NCBI GenBank assembly: GCA_018894105.1
Contig: CM032121.1
Span: 36,178,230-36,242,229, forward strand
Reading direction: 5' to 3'
Origin: Jacaranda mimosifolia
Taxonomy: Eukaryota > Streptophyta > Magnoliopsida > Lamiales > Bignoniaceae
Length of the DNA: 64,000 nucleotides
A program made the translations under genes and the position numbers. Under the pieces are notes generated by a model. It was given only the letters and a program-made list of their open reading frames with translations. It made no database searches and was not told where the DNA came from. The first letter of the stretch is position 1. Each line of letters begins with the position of its first letter. Shown piece after piece: positions 1 through 12,200 of the stretch.

Positions 1-533
1 TATTGATTTGTAATTGCCTGTTTCTTGACGCGTTCCTGTATTGTATGTTATTTAACGATCTATTGGGTTGATTCTTCCTCGACAGAACCCATTGTTGTTA
101 CCATGTTTATCCCTCACTAAATCTTTGGACTTACACCCCCCCTTCGGTATTCCTTTGGATATTCTTAGACAAGTTTAAGTGAAGGATATGGACTCTTGAA
201 TAAGGTCGGAGAAATACTTTTGTAATAGAACAGGTGCTTGTGTGTGTATGTTATTGAACTCTCTTGAATGTTAACTTTAGTTGAGAAACGTTGTGATATG
301 TCATGCCTGATACTGAGGACTTCAGGCCTGCAAATGGGTTATTGGATGTAAGAAATTGAATCATGGAACGCCCTTAAATGCTTGCCATGTTAATTATGTT
401 TGAAATTTTCGCTGCTTTTATAAGTTTGAGAAGTTAAGTTTGAAATCTATTGGCTTTTTGCTTGTATTGTAGGTTCAATTTAAGATTAAATTGAGTGGCA
501 CCTCTGCTAAGGGCAATCACGAATGGGGGCATT
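1..533 (+). repeat. 3' tail of a Ty3/gypsy LTR (element-2 family), cut by the window start
   Basis: The stretch around 60-150 (ttgattcttcc..gacag, then ccctcactaaat..tttggactt) matches the reverse complement of the LTR at 21351-24444 near 21540-21625. The end near 500-533 (gtggcacctctgctaagg..gaatggggg) resembles the ends of the other gypsy LTRs here. It is therefore the U5-side end of a plus-strand LTR. The rest lies outside the window, so a solo LTR and a full element cannot be told apart. Confidence 0.65.
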
Positions 534-1412
534 ATAGGATAAAATATTATATCAGCCCATATATCTCCCTTAATATCCTACAAAATATGTGCATCCTAAG
601 TGCAAATTATATACCCCATTAAATATATAATATCCAATAGTTAAAAATCCATGTCCTTTTGTATTGCTGGACATTGAGTAATTGATAAAATGCATTATAT
701 TTCAAATAATGAATTTCATTTAACAATTCTAGTGTATGGCATAATAATAGCCAACTTAATTCATAGTTCAACTCTTACAGATTTATGAGCTATCAAATTT
801 TAAGGAAACCATTTTCACAATTTTTTTTTATAGAAAAGTTATAGAGTAATATAATATTTTTATTTTAAACAAAGTTATTTAAATATTTAAAATTGACTAG
901 AATTTAACTTCCTCTATCTATAGCTTAACTATGAAGAAACGAAAGTGAGAAGAGAATCATTATAGATAAATCAAATACATTGGAAAAAAAAATTCTTTCT
1001 AATTTTAGATTAAAAATAAGTGGTCCATTAAAGATATAAGATTAAATAAGTAATATAAATTTTATTTATTTATCTAAATTAAGAGGAAACCAATTTATAA
1101 ATCACTTTGAATTATTTATAAATAATTTTGAATCATTTGAACCATATTTTTAGTTTTATTTCATAAAATAACAATTGAAATTTATTGTTCAAAAATTAAA
1201 AAGAACTTATCAATTAACAAAAAATGAAATTAGAAATTAAATTAAAATTATGGAATAATAGCTAGCACAAATTTAATTCATTGAGAATGATAGAGAAAAA
1301 ATTAAAAAATAAAAGCTTCTTCAAATATCACCGAAAAATGAAAGAATTCAATAGTTGACAACTATTAGTCATTATATTATAAAAGATAAATACAAATCAT
1401 ATTTTTTAAATG
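534..1412 (+). repeat. Dispersed repeat R1, copy 1 (copy without the MULE insertion)
   Basis: This AT-rich block matches, in inverted orientation, two blocks near the right end of the window: about 61394-61615 (corresponding to 534-740) and about 53930-54565 (corresponding to 748-1412). The 6.8-kb MULE-like insertion that separates those two blocks is absent here, so about 740-748 is the unoccupied site. No coding potential was seen. The repeat's own class is unknown. Confidence 0.7.
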
Positions 1413-1969
1413 TTAAATTTTTTAAGATATATTTTATTTTAATTATTATTTAATTCATAAATTTTCATTCTTCCATTTTTTAGTAGAGGGCTCTTAAAGT
1501 GGTAATGAATCGATAGATTTTTTTTTCAATTAACTTCATATTTAGTTAATTTAGTATTGGATATTGTGATATATATATATATATGTGAGATTTAGAAAAA
1601 TTTCACCTATATTTTTAGATATATGGACATAATTTTTTAATAATATTATTATAGCATATTTATTTTGAAAACAAAAACGAGATAAGATGAAGAGGAAACA
1701 TGTTGTACTGAGCACGATAGAGAAAGACGTATATATAGATAAAACTAAAAAGTTCAAGAAAATGATAATTAAATAATGGAAAGAGAAATAACAAAAAATT
1801 AATGAGTTAGTATCTTTGAATGAAAAAAAGTTAGTTCATAAAGAATTCAATCGTTAATATTTACCAATGTATAGCTCCTGAAAGCATAGATGGTTTCTTA
1901 TCAATCAAAATGTTAGTAATTTTTCAATAAATATGTACTCTATGACTTTTCTATAAATAACATATATAC
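1413..1969. other. AT-rich stretch, nothing recognised
   Basis: The sequence is strongly AT-rich with short (AT)n runs, for example near 1570. The only open frames are short and of biased composition. No terminal repeats, RNA gene or protein homology could be recognised. Confidence 0.5.
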
Positions 1970-2330
1970 AGGGGAATATTCTCATATGCTAAAATTTTAA
2001 AATTTAATCTCATTTTTTGATTAGGTTTTAGAATTTATAATCAAGTATGCTCGAAGACTTATGAATTGAATAAGGTACTTAATTACATCTGTTAGGATGC
2101 TGCAATATTTAAAAGAGCTTTGCATATTTCATTGTGACAATGAAAAAAATTAGACTTGCTTAAGTTGTTTGTTTTTCTATCATTTCTAAAAAATATTTGA
2201 GCCTTGAACTGTATATTCTTTTTTTATTTTATTTGATTTGAAATTAGATAAAAACTTGCATCTATAGGGGTGGAGTTATACTTTTCGAATGCAAAGCATG
2301 ATATATCATGGTCTTTCAGGGTTAATTTCC
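1970..2330 (+). repeat. Dispersed repeat R2, copy 1
   Basis: This block is a direct, diverged copy of 31170-31557. Shared landmarks are catatgctaaaa near the start, ttcattgtgacaatgaaaaaaa in the middle, and atatcatggtcttt near the end. Both copies are non-coding. The two copies lie outside the left and right ends of the nested gypsy block. Class unknown. Confidence 0.7.
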
Positions 2331-3334
2331 AAATGGAAATAGGCATATTAACTTTCAGTTGTATTTTGCCAAAACAAAATTGAGCTTGAGAATAGAAAAT
2401 ACTGAAAGAATCAGATTTATCAGAAGTAATAATGAGAAAACTTATAATATTTATGGAGATAAATTCATATACGAAAATCTTCAGAAGGTTAAATTATTCC
2501 CTTTCATGAATGATTTAGCTCCACATTGTAAAAAACATAAAATTAAACTAATTTAATTTATAATTCTCCAAATGTTCATTAAGTTATGGCAATTTTGGTC
2601 GAAAGAAATACTCATAATATATCAATAGATATTATTGTCTATGCGGAAAAGTTGATGCTAGGGGCACCCAGTGGGATGCCACTCCAGCATCAAATAAACT
2701 TACCTATGCATGTTGAGGTTATAAATATAGAATAACATGTTATTATGAATGTTACAACCTACTGCAAAATCCACTTTTTTTCCCCAAGAAGTGATATAGA
2801 ATGATACCTAAACGTTTAGAAAACGTACCACACATCTAATAATGTAATCCAAAAGAATGAATCTATCTACGTGACTCTTACAAGTAGTGCAAAAATTGTT
2901 GGAGAACAATAAGTAAGGTTTATTTTTTGTTAATTGTTTATTACTCTTATATTGGGAAGGGATACTTATTTTCTTTTTGCTATTAACATACAAAGTTTAA
3001 CAAATTTAAAAAATAATCTGTGAAGCATTTATACAATAAAAAATTTGCAAATTATAGTTTATTTATATAGAGATCAAGTTTCTGCCATCAATCATATAAT
3101 AATTCCTTTGGGGGAAAAAAATTCTATTGTTAGTTTTTCAACTTAATGAAATAACATTGGAAACTACAAAATTGATTACTATCGCCATAACCTATCAAAT
3201 TCGAGATCTGAATTACAATAAAGAAGGATGGATATCATCCTAAAAGGAGAGACAAGGGGTAGAGAAATGGGAAAAAAGAATTGTTTTTCAACATCTTTTA
3301 TTGGTGATTCAAATAATGTAGATATCAGTAAAAT
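2331..3334. other. Unassigned sequence left of the nested retrotransposons
   Basis: Only short open frames occur (2359-2556 and 3228-3485, plus strand) and neither product is recognisable. Because the Helitron-like 3' end at 30848-30877 sits directly right of element 3, this left flank may be the body of that Helitron before element 3 inserted. No 5' Helitron terminus was confidently found. Confidence 0.35.
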
Positions 3335-4059
3335 TGTCAGGCCCCAAATCAAACCATATTTTCCAGTATTGAAGCGTAAAACTCAATCTCAAATAAGTAA
3401 TAGTAACCAAAATTATAAAGTTAGACAAAAGAACTCAAAATGTCAATACTTAACCTCAACCAAACAAAATAAAATCCATCAATAAAATAAAACTAAAAAG
3501 CTAATGAGAAGTAAACTAGTCTACTGCAAAAATCCAAACTAAGACTTCAATCTTGATTCTCATCATAGGCCGGATCCACCTCCTCACTAGGGCTAGGATC
3601 TAGGTCTACCAGAAGGAAATTAAAGAAAAACATAAAGTGTGAGTAAAAGACTCAGTGAATACCAAGTATGTGCAATGTGAGTTCATGACTTTAACATTGT
3701 TTGTTCAGTGAAAATATTGGAGAAGAACATAAGTGGAAATCAATAAACAATCAAGTAGTAATGAAACAAGAATTTGGTAAACAATTTCAAAGACTAACAA
3801 TGTAAATGCGATGATCGCATAGTCTTTGCTATAGCTAATCAATCTTATGATTCCCACCACAACAGTCTCTTATTGCTCTGGGCAAGGTGTGATCTTACCA
3901 AAATAGTGCCCGAGCGTAGGTCCTCAGGAAATCCTATGACCCACCTTAGTCACAAACGACTTCTGTTGTGTGCTAGAGGAATTAGGCTATGGGAGCTTGG
4001 GGTTCAATCAGCAAGTGTACTGCTGTTCACTGAAGTCTCTCACACATGTAGACCAAGTT
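3335..4059 (-). repeat. Left LTR of element 3, outer fragment
   Basis: It starts TGTCAGGCCCCAAATCAAACC, the same as the right LTR start at 29024 apart from point changes. It matches 29024-29518 to the motif ccaagtt, where element 2 inserted; the LTR resumes at 24445. A segment of about 330 bp here (around 3385-3710) is replaced in the right LTR by an unrelated piece of about 80 bp. The open frame at 3873-4082 has no independent support as a gene. Confidence 0.85.
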
Positions 4060-4860
4060 TGTGGCAGCCTATCTCGGGATAGCACCTAAGCTAAGGTGCC
4101 ACTCCAGTTTAGACTTAAATCTTAATTAATCCATAAATAAGCAATACAGTCAATATCCTATCAAAAAAGTTTTTTTTTTCAAAACTTATCAGAGACATAT
4201 AGCACTGGATTTCAAACTTAAACAACCTCAACAAAATACTAAATACATACCATCAAATGTCTCATACCATGTAACATAATATTTACATATCTTGAGTCAT
4301 AATTCTATTTTACATATCATAACATTTCTAAGATAAGGCTTAGCATTCGAGCAAACCCATATAAATATACGCATCCATTCTATTGCAAAATTTCATTCAC
4401 CGATCCAAGACTGAAATCCAAGTCTATCACTTGATCCTATTTGAGAAAATTAAAGATAAATGGAGGTAAGTTCAAAGGACTTAGTGAGGGATAATTGTAA
4501 TCACATGTAATGCTGATCTGTCAAGGACGAATCAACTCAACATATTATAGTTTAACAATTCAAATAGAAATATATTATGATACAGTTGAACTGTCAAGAA
4601 ACAGTTAGATAGTTCGGAAACAATCTATCAGTCTGGAATAGTCTATCGATCAGGATATAATCGAACGATCATAAAACAAGCAAACATCAGAACAATATTA
4701 TATCAATTAGACTGAACTAAACTTACCCATGCATGACAACCTGGTATAGAACTTATACCAATCAAACCGAATTAAACTTACCTAGGCATGACACTTGGTA
4801 CCAAACTTACCCAAGTATATCGACTTGGTAGAAAACTTACCCGATCTAACCGATCTAACC
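4060..4860 (-). repeat. Left LTR of element 2, outer fragment
   Basis: It begins TGTGGCAGCC and reads as the reverse of an LTR 3' end (ctcgggatagcacctaagc). It matches the right LTR from 21351 to about 21963, with the shared landmarks ggacttagtgagg and gacttggta. At 4860/4861 it stops and element 1 begins. The element-2 LTR resumes near 16291 with about 40 bp missing between the two pieces. Confidence 0.85.
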
Positions 4861-6637
4861 CGTATACGTCTATATCTGATATTAATAGTATTTTTAGGGA
4901 AATAGTATTGAATCAAACCTTAACCAACATATCAATAGGATAATCGTTTAAACTTGGGGTTACTATTGGTATGATTCTAAGTGTTAGTGATCGTTAGGGT
5001 TGGACATAGATTTTAATATAAGGTTACCTTTTGAATAGGTGATGGAGGATTTGACCCTGAGGATCAGTAGAGCCTGACTGCATTGATTGACTGATTAAGG
5101 TGAGGATCTACCGTTTTGGTACTTGTTTGAGTAAAGCAATGTGATTGTTGATTCTGAACCTTGCGTGGTTCTATTGTTTTGATTCCTGTTATCATTATTG
5201 TTGTTATCTGAACCCTATGTGGTTTTATTATCTTGATTCCTGTTATCGTTATTGTTGTTATCTGAACCCTGTGTGGTTCTATTGTCTTGATTCCTGTTAT
5301 CGTTATGGTTGTTATCTGAACCTTATGTGGTTCTATTGTCTTGATTCCTGTTATCATTATTGTTGCTATCTGAACCCTGTGTGGTTCTATTATTTTGATT
5401 CATGTTATCATATTGTTGGTTTTTGGACCTTGTAAGGTTTTATTATCTTGGCTACTGATACCGTTATCATTAATCATTGAACCCGTGAATCTTACTGTGT
5501 TAACATATATTGATACTGATTGAGCCAATCGATTACTATTCTCTCCTTGAATATTTCCTCATTTCGTATGTTATTGATCAAAGTGAACTTGTACCTTGTC
5601 TCGTGATCTGCCATGACGGCATTATTGGAAATCATTTTATAAAGTTCGTTGTCTACTTGTTGACAACTGATTGATTGAATTATCAAAGTGAAAGATATGT
5701 GTACAGGCGAACTGTTAGGCCGAGTGCCTTGCCAAGTTGTTATGCTTGAACTACTGTTATTGCCGAGCTGTCATGCTCGAGCTACTGAACTGAATGGTTA
5801 TTGAATTGTCATGGAGGCACGTGGATGTTCCAATATGCATCTTTTGTTCAGTTTATCGACTTGCATATGTGTGGGGTTTGCTATTCTTGTAAATTTTATT
5901 CTGCTCATAGAGCAATAAAGCTGGAGTGGTATCCCAGTCTAGATTGGATTGTTGTTTCGGGCAAACGAGCCACCTTTAGACCTTCCAACTATGATCGGTT
6001 GAGATGTCCCTATACCTCCCGAGCAGGATCGGTTGAGATGAACAGGCCGTAAAGTCGACGGTCATAGTTTCTGACTTAGCAATTGTTATTAACTTTTTTT
6101 TTATGTTCCTTCTTGCTGTGATTCATCATTCTTACACTGAGAAATCATTTATCGTTATTTGTGTACCTTATATTTTTAGATTGGTTATGCATTGCTTACA
6201 CTATCCTCACTGAGTCCTTATGACTCACCCTCGTATATTTTTCATCTTTACTGAGACAGGTATGGGACATGAGATTTTAAGGACTGATGAATCGGGTAGA
6301 GATGTTTATTTTGGAGCTTGTTACATATATATATATATATATTTATGTTTTATTGAGTTTGGGATGTTTTGTTAAGAGATGTTGTAATACATTAGGAATA
6401 CTGATGTACTTGTGGATGTAAATTTTGAATCTCGGTACTAGTAGCAACCTTTTGGCTTGGATGCTGTTGAACCTTTTTATGATGGTATTTTAAGCACTCT
6501 GATATTGCTTCCGCATTTGGGTTAAGTCTACTATAAGGTTATGTTCTTACTAATGTTATTATTGGGAAATTGTGCAAATTTTTATGGGTCTAAATTAGCG
6601 CCTCAGCTTAGGTGCCATCCCGAGAGGGGGTGCTACA
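4861..6637 (+). repeat. 5' LTR of element 1, lacking its U3 side
   Basis: It aligns with 13789-15530 of the 3' LTR, and most differences are transitions, often at CpG. The match begins about 10 bp downstream of the TATA-like run at 13772-13779 of the 3' LTR, so promoter and U3 are missing here. It ends gaggggg-tgctaca just before the primer binding site. It contains the 54-bp tandem repeat and two palindromic units at about 5731-5782. Confidence 0.85.
5153..5422 (+). repeat. 54-bp tandem repeat inside the LTR of element 1
   Basis: About five units start with tctgaacc at about 5153, 5207, 5261, 5315 and 5369, spaced exactly 54 bp apart (tctgaaccctgtgtggttct, then ttgattcctgttatc). Because 54 is a multiple of three, the array stays open on both strands and yields spurious repetitive peptides. 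The same array is present in the 3' LTR at about 14078-14310 with one unit altered. Confidence 0.9.
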
Positions 6638-6639
6638 AC

Positions 6640-6651
6640 TGGTATCAGAGC
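6640..6651 (+). other. Primer binding site of element 1 (initiator Met tRNA type)
   Basis: The sequence tggtatcagagc lies two bases after the end of the 5' LTR. It is the standard complement of the 3' end of plant initiator methionine tRNA, used to prime minus-strand DNA. Its position fixes the LTR end at about 6637. Confidence 0.9.
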
Positions 6652-6803
6652 TTGGGAATGGAAACCCAAGCTAAACTGGGACATGATCCTAGGATGTATC
6701 CTTTAATTGATCCACATATATATTGAGAAAAGTGTTATGTATTTTGGAAATTAAGATGAATCTGATTTGTTCAATATTAACGATAGAAAGTTATGACTAT
6801 AGG

Positions 6804-7658
6804 ATGACGAATGGACATCAAGATGGGAAGGAACCAATCGAGGAGGAAGATACTATAGCATTTTTAAAAGAAAAGATTAGAGCTTTGGAAACTGAGAAAG
6901 GAAAACTAAAGGAGATGTATGAGGACTTTCAAGAACGTTATTTTGTCATGAGAGAGAACTTGAGGGATATACAGGCTAAGGCCTACCATTTGAGGTTGGC
7001 AATGGGTGCTAGGAGTTATATATTAGATAGGTTGCAGGAAGATGTATAGAGAGAAGGGGTTCGTGTTAAGATAATGGAGGCCAAGATTGAGGAGATTAGG
7101 GTTATACGTTTTTAGATGGAGGAGACCTTCAGGACATTAGTGTTTGATCTTAGGGAAGATGCAAATATGATCTACGCTATCATGGATGAGATTAGGAGGA
7201 CAGTAGCCTTTTATGGTAGTGCTATAGATCAGGCTATAGGATTCGGATGGGGGATTGATATTGGAGCAGGGCCATCAGGGATTCGACCTCCTCCTGAGCA
7301 AAGACATGATCAGGGTACCCATATAGAGGAGGTTCCTGCCAGAGAACTAGCGCTAGAGCATGCTGTAGAGCCTGTTGAGGATATTGCTGAGAAGGACCCT
7401 ATAGATGAGGTTTTTGAGAAGGACAACTTGAGTGACGAAGATCTGGAGATAGACTCGATGCAGGAGTTTTTAGTGGACGAACCACCCAAGGATGATGCAA
7501 TCGGGCCAGAGTTCCTTGATGACGTCCCAGACGTTGATGACCTTGTCGGGCTAGAGCCTATGGTAGATGTAGCCCCTGAGGATGATGACATGGTGGGAGT
7601 TGACGAGGAAGAGGAAAATGCCGAGTCAGTGATCACAAATAAGGAAGACTTAGTCTGA
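6804..7658 (+). pseudogene. Extra ORF between primer binding site and gag: coiled-coil plus acidic-tail protein
   Basis: From the ATG at 6804 one frame reads about 285 codons, with a TAG near 7047 and another near 7113. The first about 80 residues are charged and helical with heptad-like spacing (FLKEKIRALETEKGKLKEMY), suggesting a coiled coil. The middle (about 7116-7300) is again helical. The last about 110 residues are extremely acidic (runs of D, E, V and P such as EDDDMVGVDEEEE). It ends before a 400-bp spacer and gag, on the same strand. No known domain was recognised. Neither internally deleted relative in the window (elements 2 and 3) shows it. Extra ORFs before gag are known in Ogre/Retand-type elements, but the role of this one is unknown. 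The Ser-rich frame on the opposite strand at 7310-7636 is its shadow. Confidence 0.6.
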
Positions 7659-8063
7659 TTGCCTTGCTAGTATATGTAAGACATGTCTATGTATAGATGC
7701 ATGTATTGCAGTTTTAATTGTTAGACTACTAATTCGGCTAGGTTACTAATTTGGGATTATACCAAATTGCCTTATCAATTTTTTTTTTTAACGATTAGGC
7801 ATACTAATGGTGTGACCATTTTGAAATTTTGAATTGTAAATACTCAGTGGTAACCACTCATGCCAGTTTATATATATATGAATAGAATTTTCTCGGTCGT
7901 AACTTATTAAATATTGCTTGCTTTATATATAATTTGATTTTGAATATCTTGTATATGTTTCCTATATGTTGTTATAGGGTGTTTTGAGATAGTCGATAAT
8001 AATTTGGGTGCTGTTGTAATAAACTAATCACAGGTTGAAACTTAGAGAAAGATATAACCTGTG

Positions 8064-9230
8064 ATGGCATCACGTGGAAGTGTTGACGCCTATCTATCAT
8101 AGGGAGGCCGTAGGGGAAGACCACATAGCAGGAAAGGTATCGCGCACCAAAATATTAGGCGAAGAGAACCTGTCTATCAGCAGACATGGCCTGAGGAAGA
8201 GGGCTCACAATCTAATCTATTGGATCAGTCAGCCATGAATCAACCTGCTGAACATGAAGTCCCGGAAGGGCAACAAAGTTGGTAACGTGGCTTTGCTAGA
8301 GAAGGCAGAGCAAGGGCAGTTGATGAGGGTGCCGACGGACGAGCCTTAGAACAATTTTTACGGCTCCAACCCCCTAAATTCTTTGGGGAACCTGATGATA
8401 GGAAGGTTGAGATATGGGTGTAGAGTTTGGAAAAGATATTTAATACTCTACGGTATCTGATGAGCAGAAAATTAGATATGCTACTTTTCTCCTGGATGAT
8501 TCTGCGCACAATTGGTGGAAAATGTTTGATCGAATATGGATTGCTATAGGAACCCTCAGAACTTGGGAAAATTTCATTCGAGAATTCCTAGATAAATACG
8601 TTCCTTTGGTAGTCAAGCAAGTAAGGGAACGAGAATTTATGAAGCTGATTTAAGAAAACCATTCGGTTAGTCAGTATGAGGTTGTATTCAGTCGGTTAAT
8701 TCAATATGCCCCATTTGTATTAGAAGACGAGAATAGACAAATCCGACAGCTTGTTCAGGGGTTGGGGCTTGAACTTCGACGAGGACTGGCACTTTTCGAC
8801 ATGCCTAACTTGAATATGTCAATAAGCAAAGCACTACAATTTGAGTCAGAACTTAAGGAAATCCAAAAAATTGAAAAAAGAAATCGAAAGGCAAGACCAT
8901 ACCTTGGAGAAAAAGATAGTGCAGGAAAGAAGCAGCCTAAATTACAATTGGGAAGTGCTATGCCTCGAGCACCACAAACTAGAAAGGTAATGGACTCAAC
9001 TTAAGGTAAAGGTCAGAAACAGTGTGGATTCTATGGGAAATTGGGATATGAAGAAGCTGATTGCTGGATGAAACAAGGTAAATGTGTGCGATGTAGTAGT
9101 AATCAACACTTTATGTGAGATTACTCCAAGAGAAAAGGGCCAGCCCCTACTGGCGGAAAAGAAAAACAAGCAGTAGGAGGAAAAGGGAAGCAGAAAGTGC
9201 AAGCCCTTGCTTATGCCCTAACCGGAGAGG
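8064..9230 (+). pseudogene. gag of element 1 (capsid and zinc knuckles), decayed
   Basis: The start ATGGCATCACGTGG at 8064 (MASRG) matches the MASQG start of element 2's gag. The capsid region follows (FLRLQPPKFFGEPDD.. near 8350; WWKMFDRIW after a frameshift near 8447). A Lys-rich linker follows, then two CCHC knuckles at about 9020-9120. In the first the second Cys is Tyr (CGFYGKLGYEEADC). The second lost a residue to a TGA stop. Further stops are near 8096, 8283, 8422, 8651 and 9002. The product would package the element's RNA in virus-like particles. It continues in frame into protease, as usual for a gag-pol fusion. Confidence 0.85.
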
Positions 9231-12200
9231 ACGCACCCGACCTAAATGAGGTGGTCGAAGGTATGATCTCTATCTTTGGAATTTCTGGTAATGCTTTGTA
9301 TGATCCTGGTGCGTCCTATTCTTTTATATCTACTTTATTCTCGCCAAAGATAGATAAGCCACCTGAGATTATGGCATATCAAATAGAAGTTATAACACCA
9401 TTAGGATTGGGATTGACTACTGACACTATATATCGAGAATGCTCTATCATGATAAGAGGTGAGATATATTCAGCCGATCTTATTCAAATGCCTATTTAGG
9501 GATATGATCTAATCCTTGGTATGGATTGGTTGTATATACATCAAGCTCAAGTGAACTGTTACACAAAGTGTGTGACACTTGGAAATAAGATGTCAGTATC
9601 GAACCAACACCTGATAGAGAAAAATCACCCAATCCCAAACGTGTCGGCATTAGAAGTCAAAAGAATTTTGAAGGAAGGCGGATGGGGATTTTTGGCCTAT
9701 CTTATTAATAAGCCCCGAGATACAGCCAAAATCAAGGAGGTAAAGGTAGTGGCTGGATATCCTAAAGTATTTCTAGAAAAGTTAAATTCATTACCTTCGG
9801 ATAGGGAGATAGAATTTGTTATTCACACTCTCCTAGGAACTACATCAGTATCCAAAACTCCCTATAGGATGGCATCAGTAGAATTGAAAGAACTAAAAGA
9901 TCAGCTTCACGAGTTACTAGAAAATAAATTTATGCGGCTTAGCACATCCCATTGGGGAGCCCCAGTGCTATTTGTCAAGAAGAAGGATAGGTCTTTGATA
10001 ATGTGCATAGATTATAGAGAGTTAATCAAGGTCACTATCAAAAACAAATACCCCCTACCACATGTGGAAGAGCTATTTGACTTATTGCAAGGGTCTACAA
10101 TCTTCTCAAAGTTAGACTTGAGGTAGGGGTATTACCAATTAAAGATTAGAGAAGAGGATATCTCAAAAACTGCTTTTAATTCACGATATGGTCACTTTGA
10201 ATTCGTGGTGATGCCGTTTGGTCTGACAAATGCCCCAGCAGCATTCATGGATCTAATGCATCGAGTATTTTGACCATATCTAGATAAGTGTGCGGTTATT
10301 TTCATTGATGACATCTTGGTATACTCAAAGTCTCGAGAAGAACATACTGAGCACTTACACTTAGTTCTCAGAACTCTGAAAGAGAATAAGTTCTATGCTA
10401 AGTTTAGTAAGTGCAAATTCTGGAAAGAAAAGATATCATTTCTTGGACATATCATATCCCAAAATGGGGTGGAGGTTGATCCATCTAAAAAGAAGCGATA
10501 CTCAATTGGAAGAGGCCTGAGAATGTGACGGAAGTTCGTAGTTTTATGGGTCTTGCTGGCTATTACCAAAGGTTTGTACATGATTTTTCTAAAATAGCTA
10601 GCCCAATAACTAAGCTAACTAAGAAAAATCAATCATTTAAGTGGGATGACCACTGTGAGAGAAGTTTTCAAGAGTTGAAGAACCGATTAACTACGACCCC
10701 AGTTCTGGCTCTTCTAGAAGGATTGGAGAATTTTGCGGTGTATACGGATGCTTAAAGGAAGGGCTTAGGTGTGTATTAATGCAGAGAAGACGAGTCATTG
10801 CCTATACATCTCGAAAGTTCAAGCCACACGAGGAAAATTATCTTACTCATGATTTAAAGTCAGCTACAATAGTATTTGCGCTGTCTAAGTGGAGACATTA
10901 CTCTATGGAGCCACCTTTGAAGTATATAGGGATCACAAGAGTCTCAAGTATTTGAGATCACAGAAGGATCTAAATATGAGACAACGCTGATGGGTGGAAT
11001 TCCTTGAAGATTATGGTTTCTCAATTTCATACCACCCAGGGAAGGCAAATATGGTGGCAGATGCACTGAGTCGCAGAGCTAAAGTGGCTTACTTAGCAAG
11101 CACCGCGGTGACAATAGCTTCAAAAAAGGATGTTATGGTAATATTAAAGCAGAAAGTTTAGCTGGCTAGAGCAAGTGTGCAGCCAGAATTATATGCTGAG
11201 ATTAGGCGAGCTCAAGCTCAGGATAGTTGGATATTAAGGCAAAAAGAAACAATCACGGAATCTGGAGAATATGAATTTAATACTGATAGTCAAGGTACGT
11301 TTCTGTTCCGCAAAAGGATCTATGTGCCAGAAGAGATTAGAGGAAGATTATTAGATAAAGCACACAAAACAAGGTTTACAGTACATCCAAGAAGTACTAA
11401 GATGTATTAAGATTTGAAGAAGCAATTTTGGTGGGTTGGAATGAAGAAAGATATCATGGACTATGTATGTAAATATTTGACCTGTCAGTTGGTAAAGGCT
11501 AAACATCAGCGACCATTGGGATTACTTCAACCACTTCTAATCCCTGATTGGAAATAGGAACAAGTTAGTATGGATTTTGTAACAGGCCTGCCGACAGCCA
11601 GAGGAGGTTACGATAGTGTCTGGGTGATAGTGGACAGACTAACTAAGTCAGCTCATTTCTTACCAGTCGGGATGCACTACAAAGTTGAGAAGTTGATAGA
11701 ATTATACATGAAGGAAATTGTAAGAATACATGGAGTACCGATTAGCATTGTATCTGATCACAATCTCAACTTTACTTCAAGACTTTGGAAAGCTCTGCAA
11801 GAGCACTTGGGGACAAGGTTATAATTCAGCTCTACTGTTCATCCTCAAACAGATGGACAGTTTGAAAGGACTATCCAAATATTAGGGGATATGTTGAGGG
11901 CTTGCGTCATGGACTTTAGTGGAAATTGGAGCTGGCATCTACCCTTAATCGAATTCACCTATAACAACAGTTATCAATCCACTATTCAAATGGCCCCATA
12001 CGAGGCATTATACGGCAGAAGATGTCGATCCCCGTTACATTAGGACCTTGAAGAATATAAAGGTCATGGTAGTGAATCTTTAAAAACCATCAAGCCAGAG
12101 CTAATTCAGGAGACTATTGAAAAGATTCAGATTATTAAGCAGCGAATGAAAGCTCCATGGGATCGCCAAAAGAGTTATGCAGACAAAAGGAGAAAGGATT

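Noticed and set aside
1551..1757. Small hydrophobic protein on the minus strand
   Set aside because: Low-complexity frame in AT-rich DNA with an (AT)n run; no similarity or start context supports it.
5064..5435. Overlapping open frames on both strands coding 18-residue repeats
   Set aside because: They come from the 54-bp tandem repeat in the LTR (54 is divisible by three). The same array recurs in the 3' LTR, so this is not a protein gene.
7310..7636. Ser-rich protein on the minus strand
   Set aside because: Exact antisense of the acidic Asp/Glu codons of the extra ORF; composition alone keeps it open.
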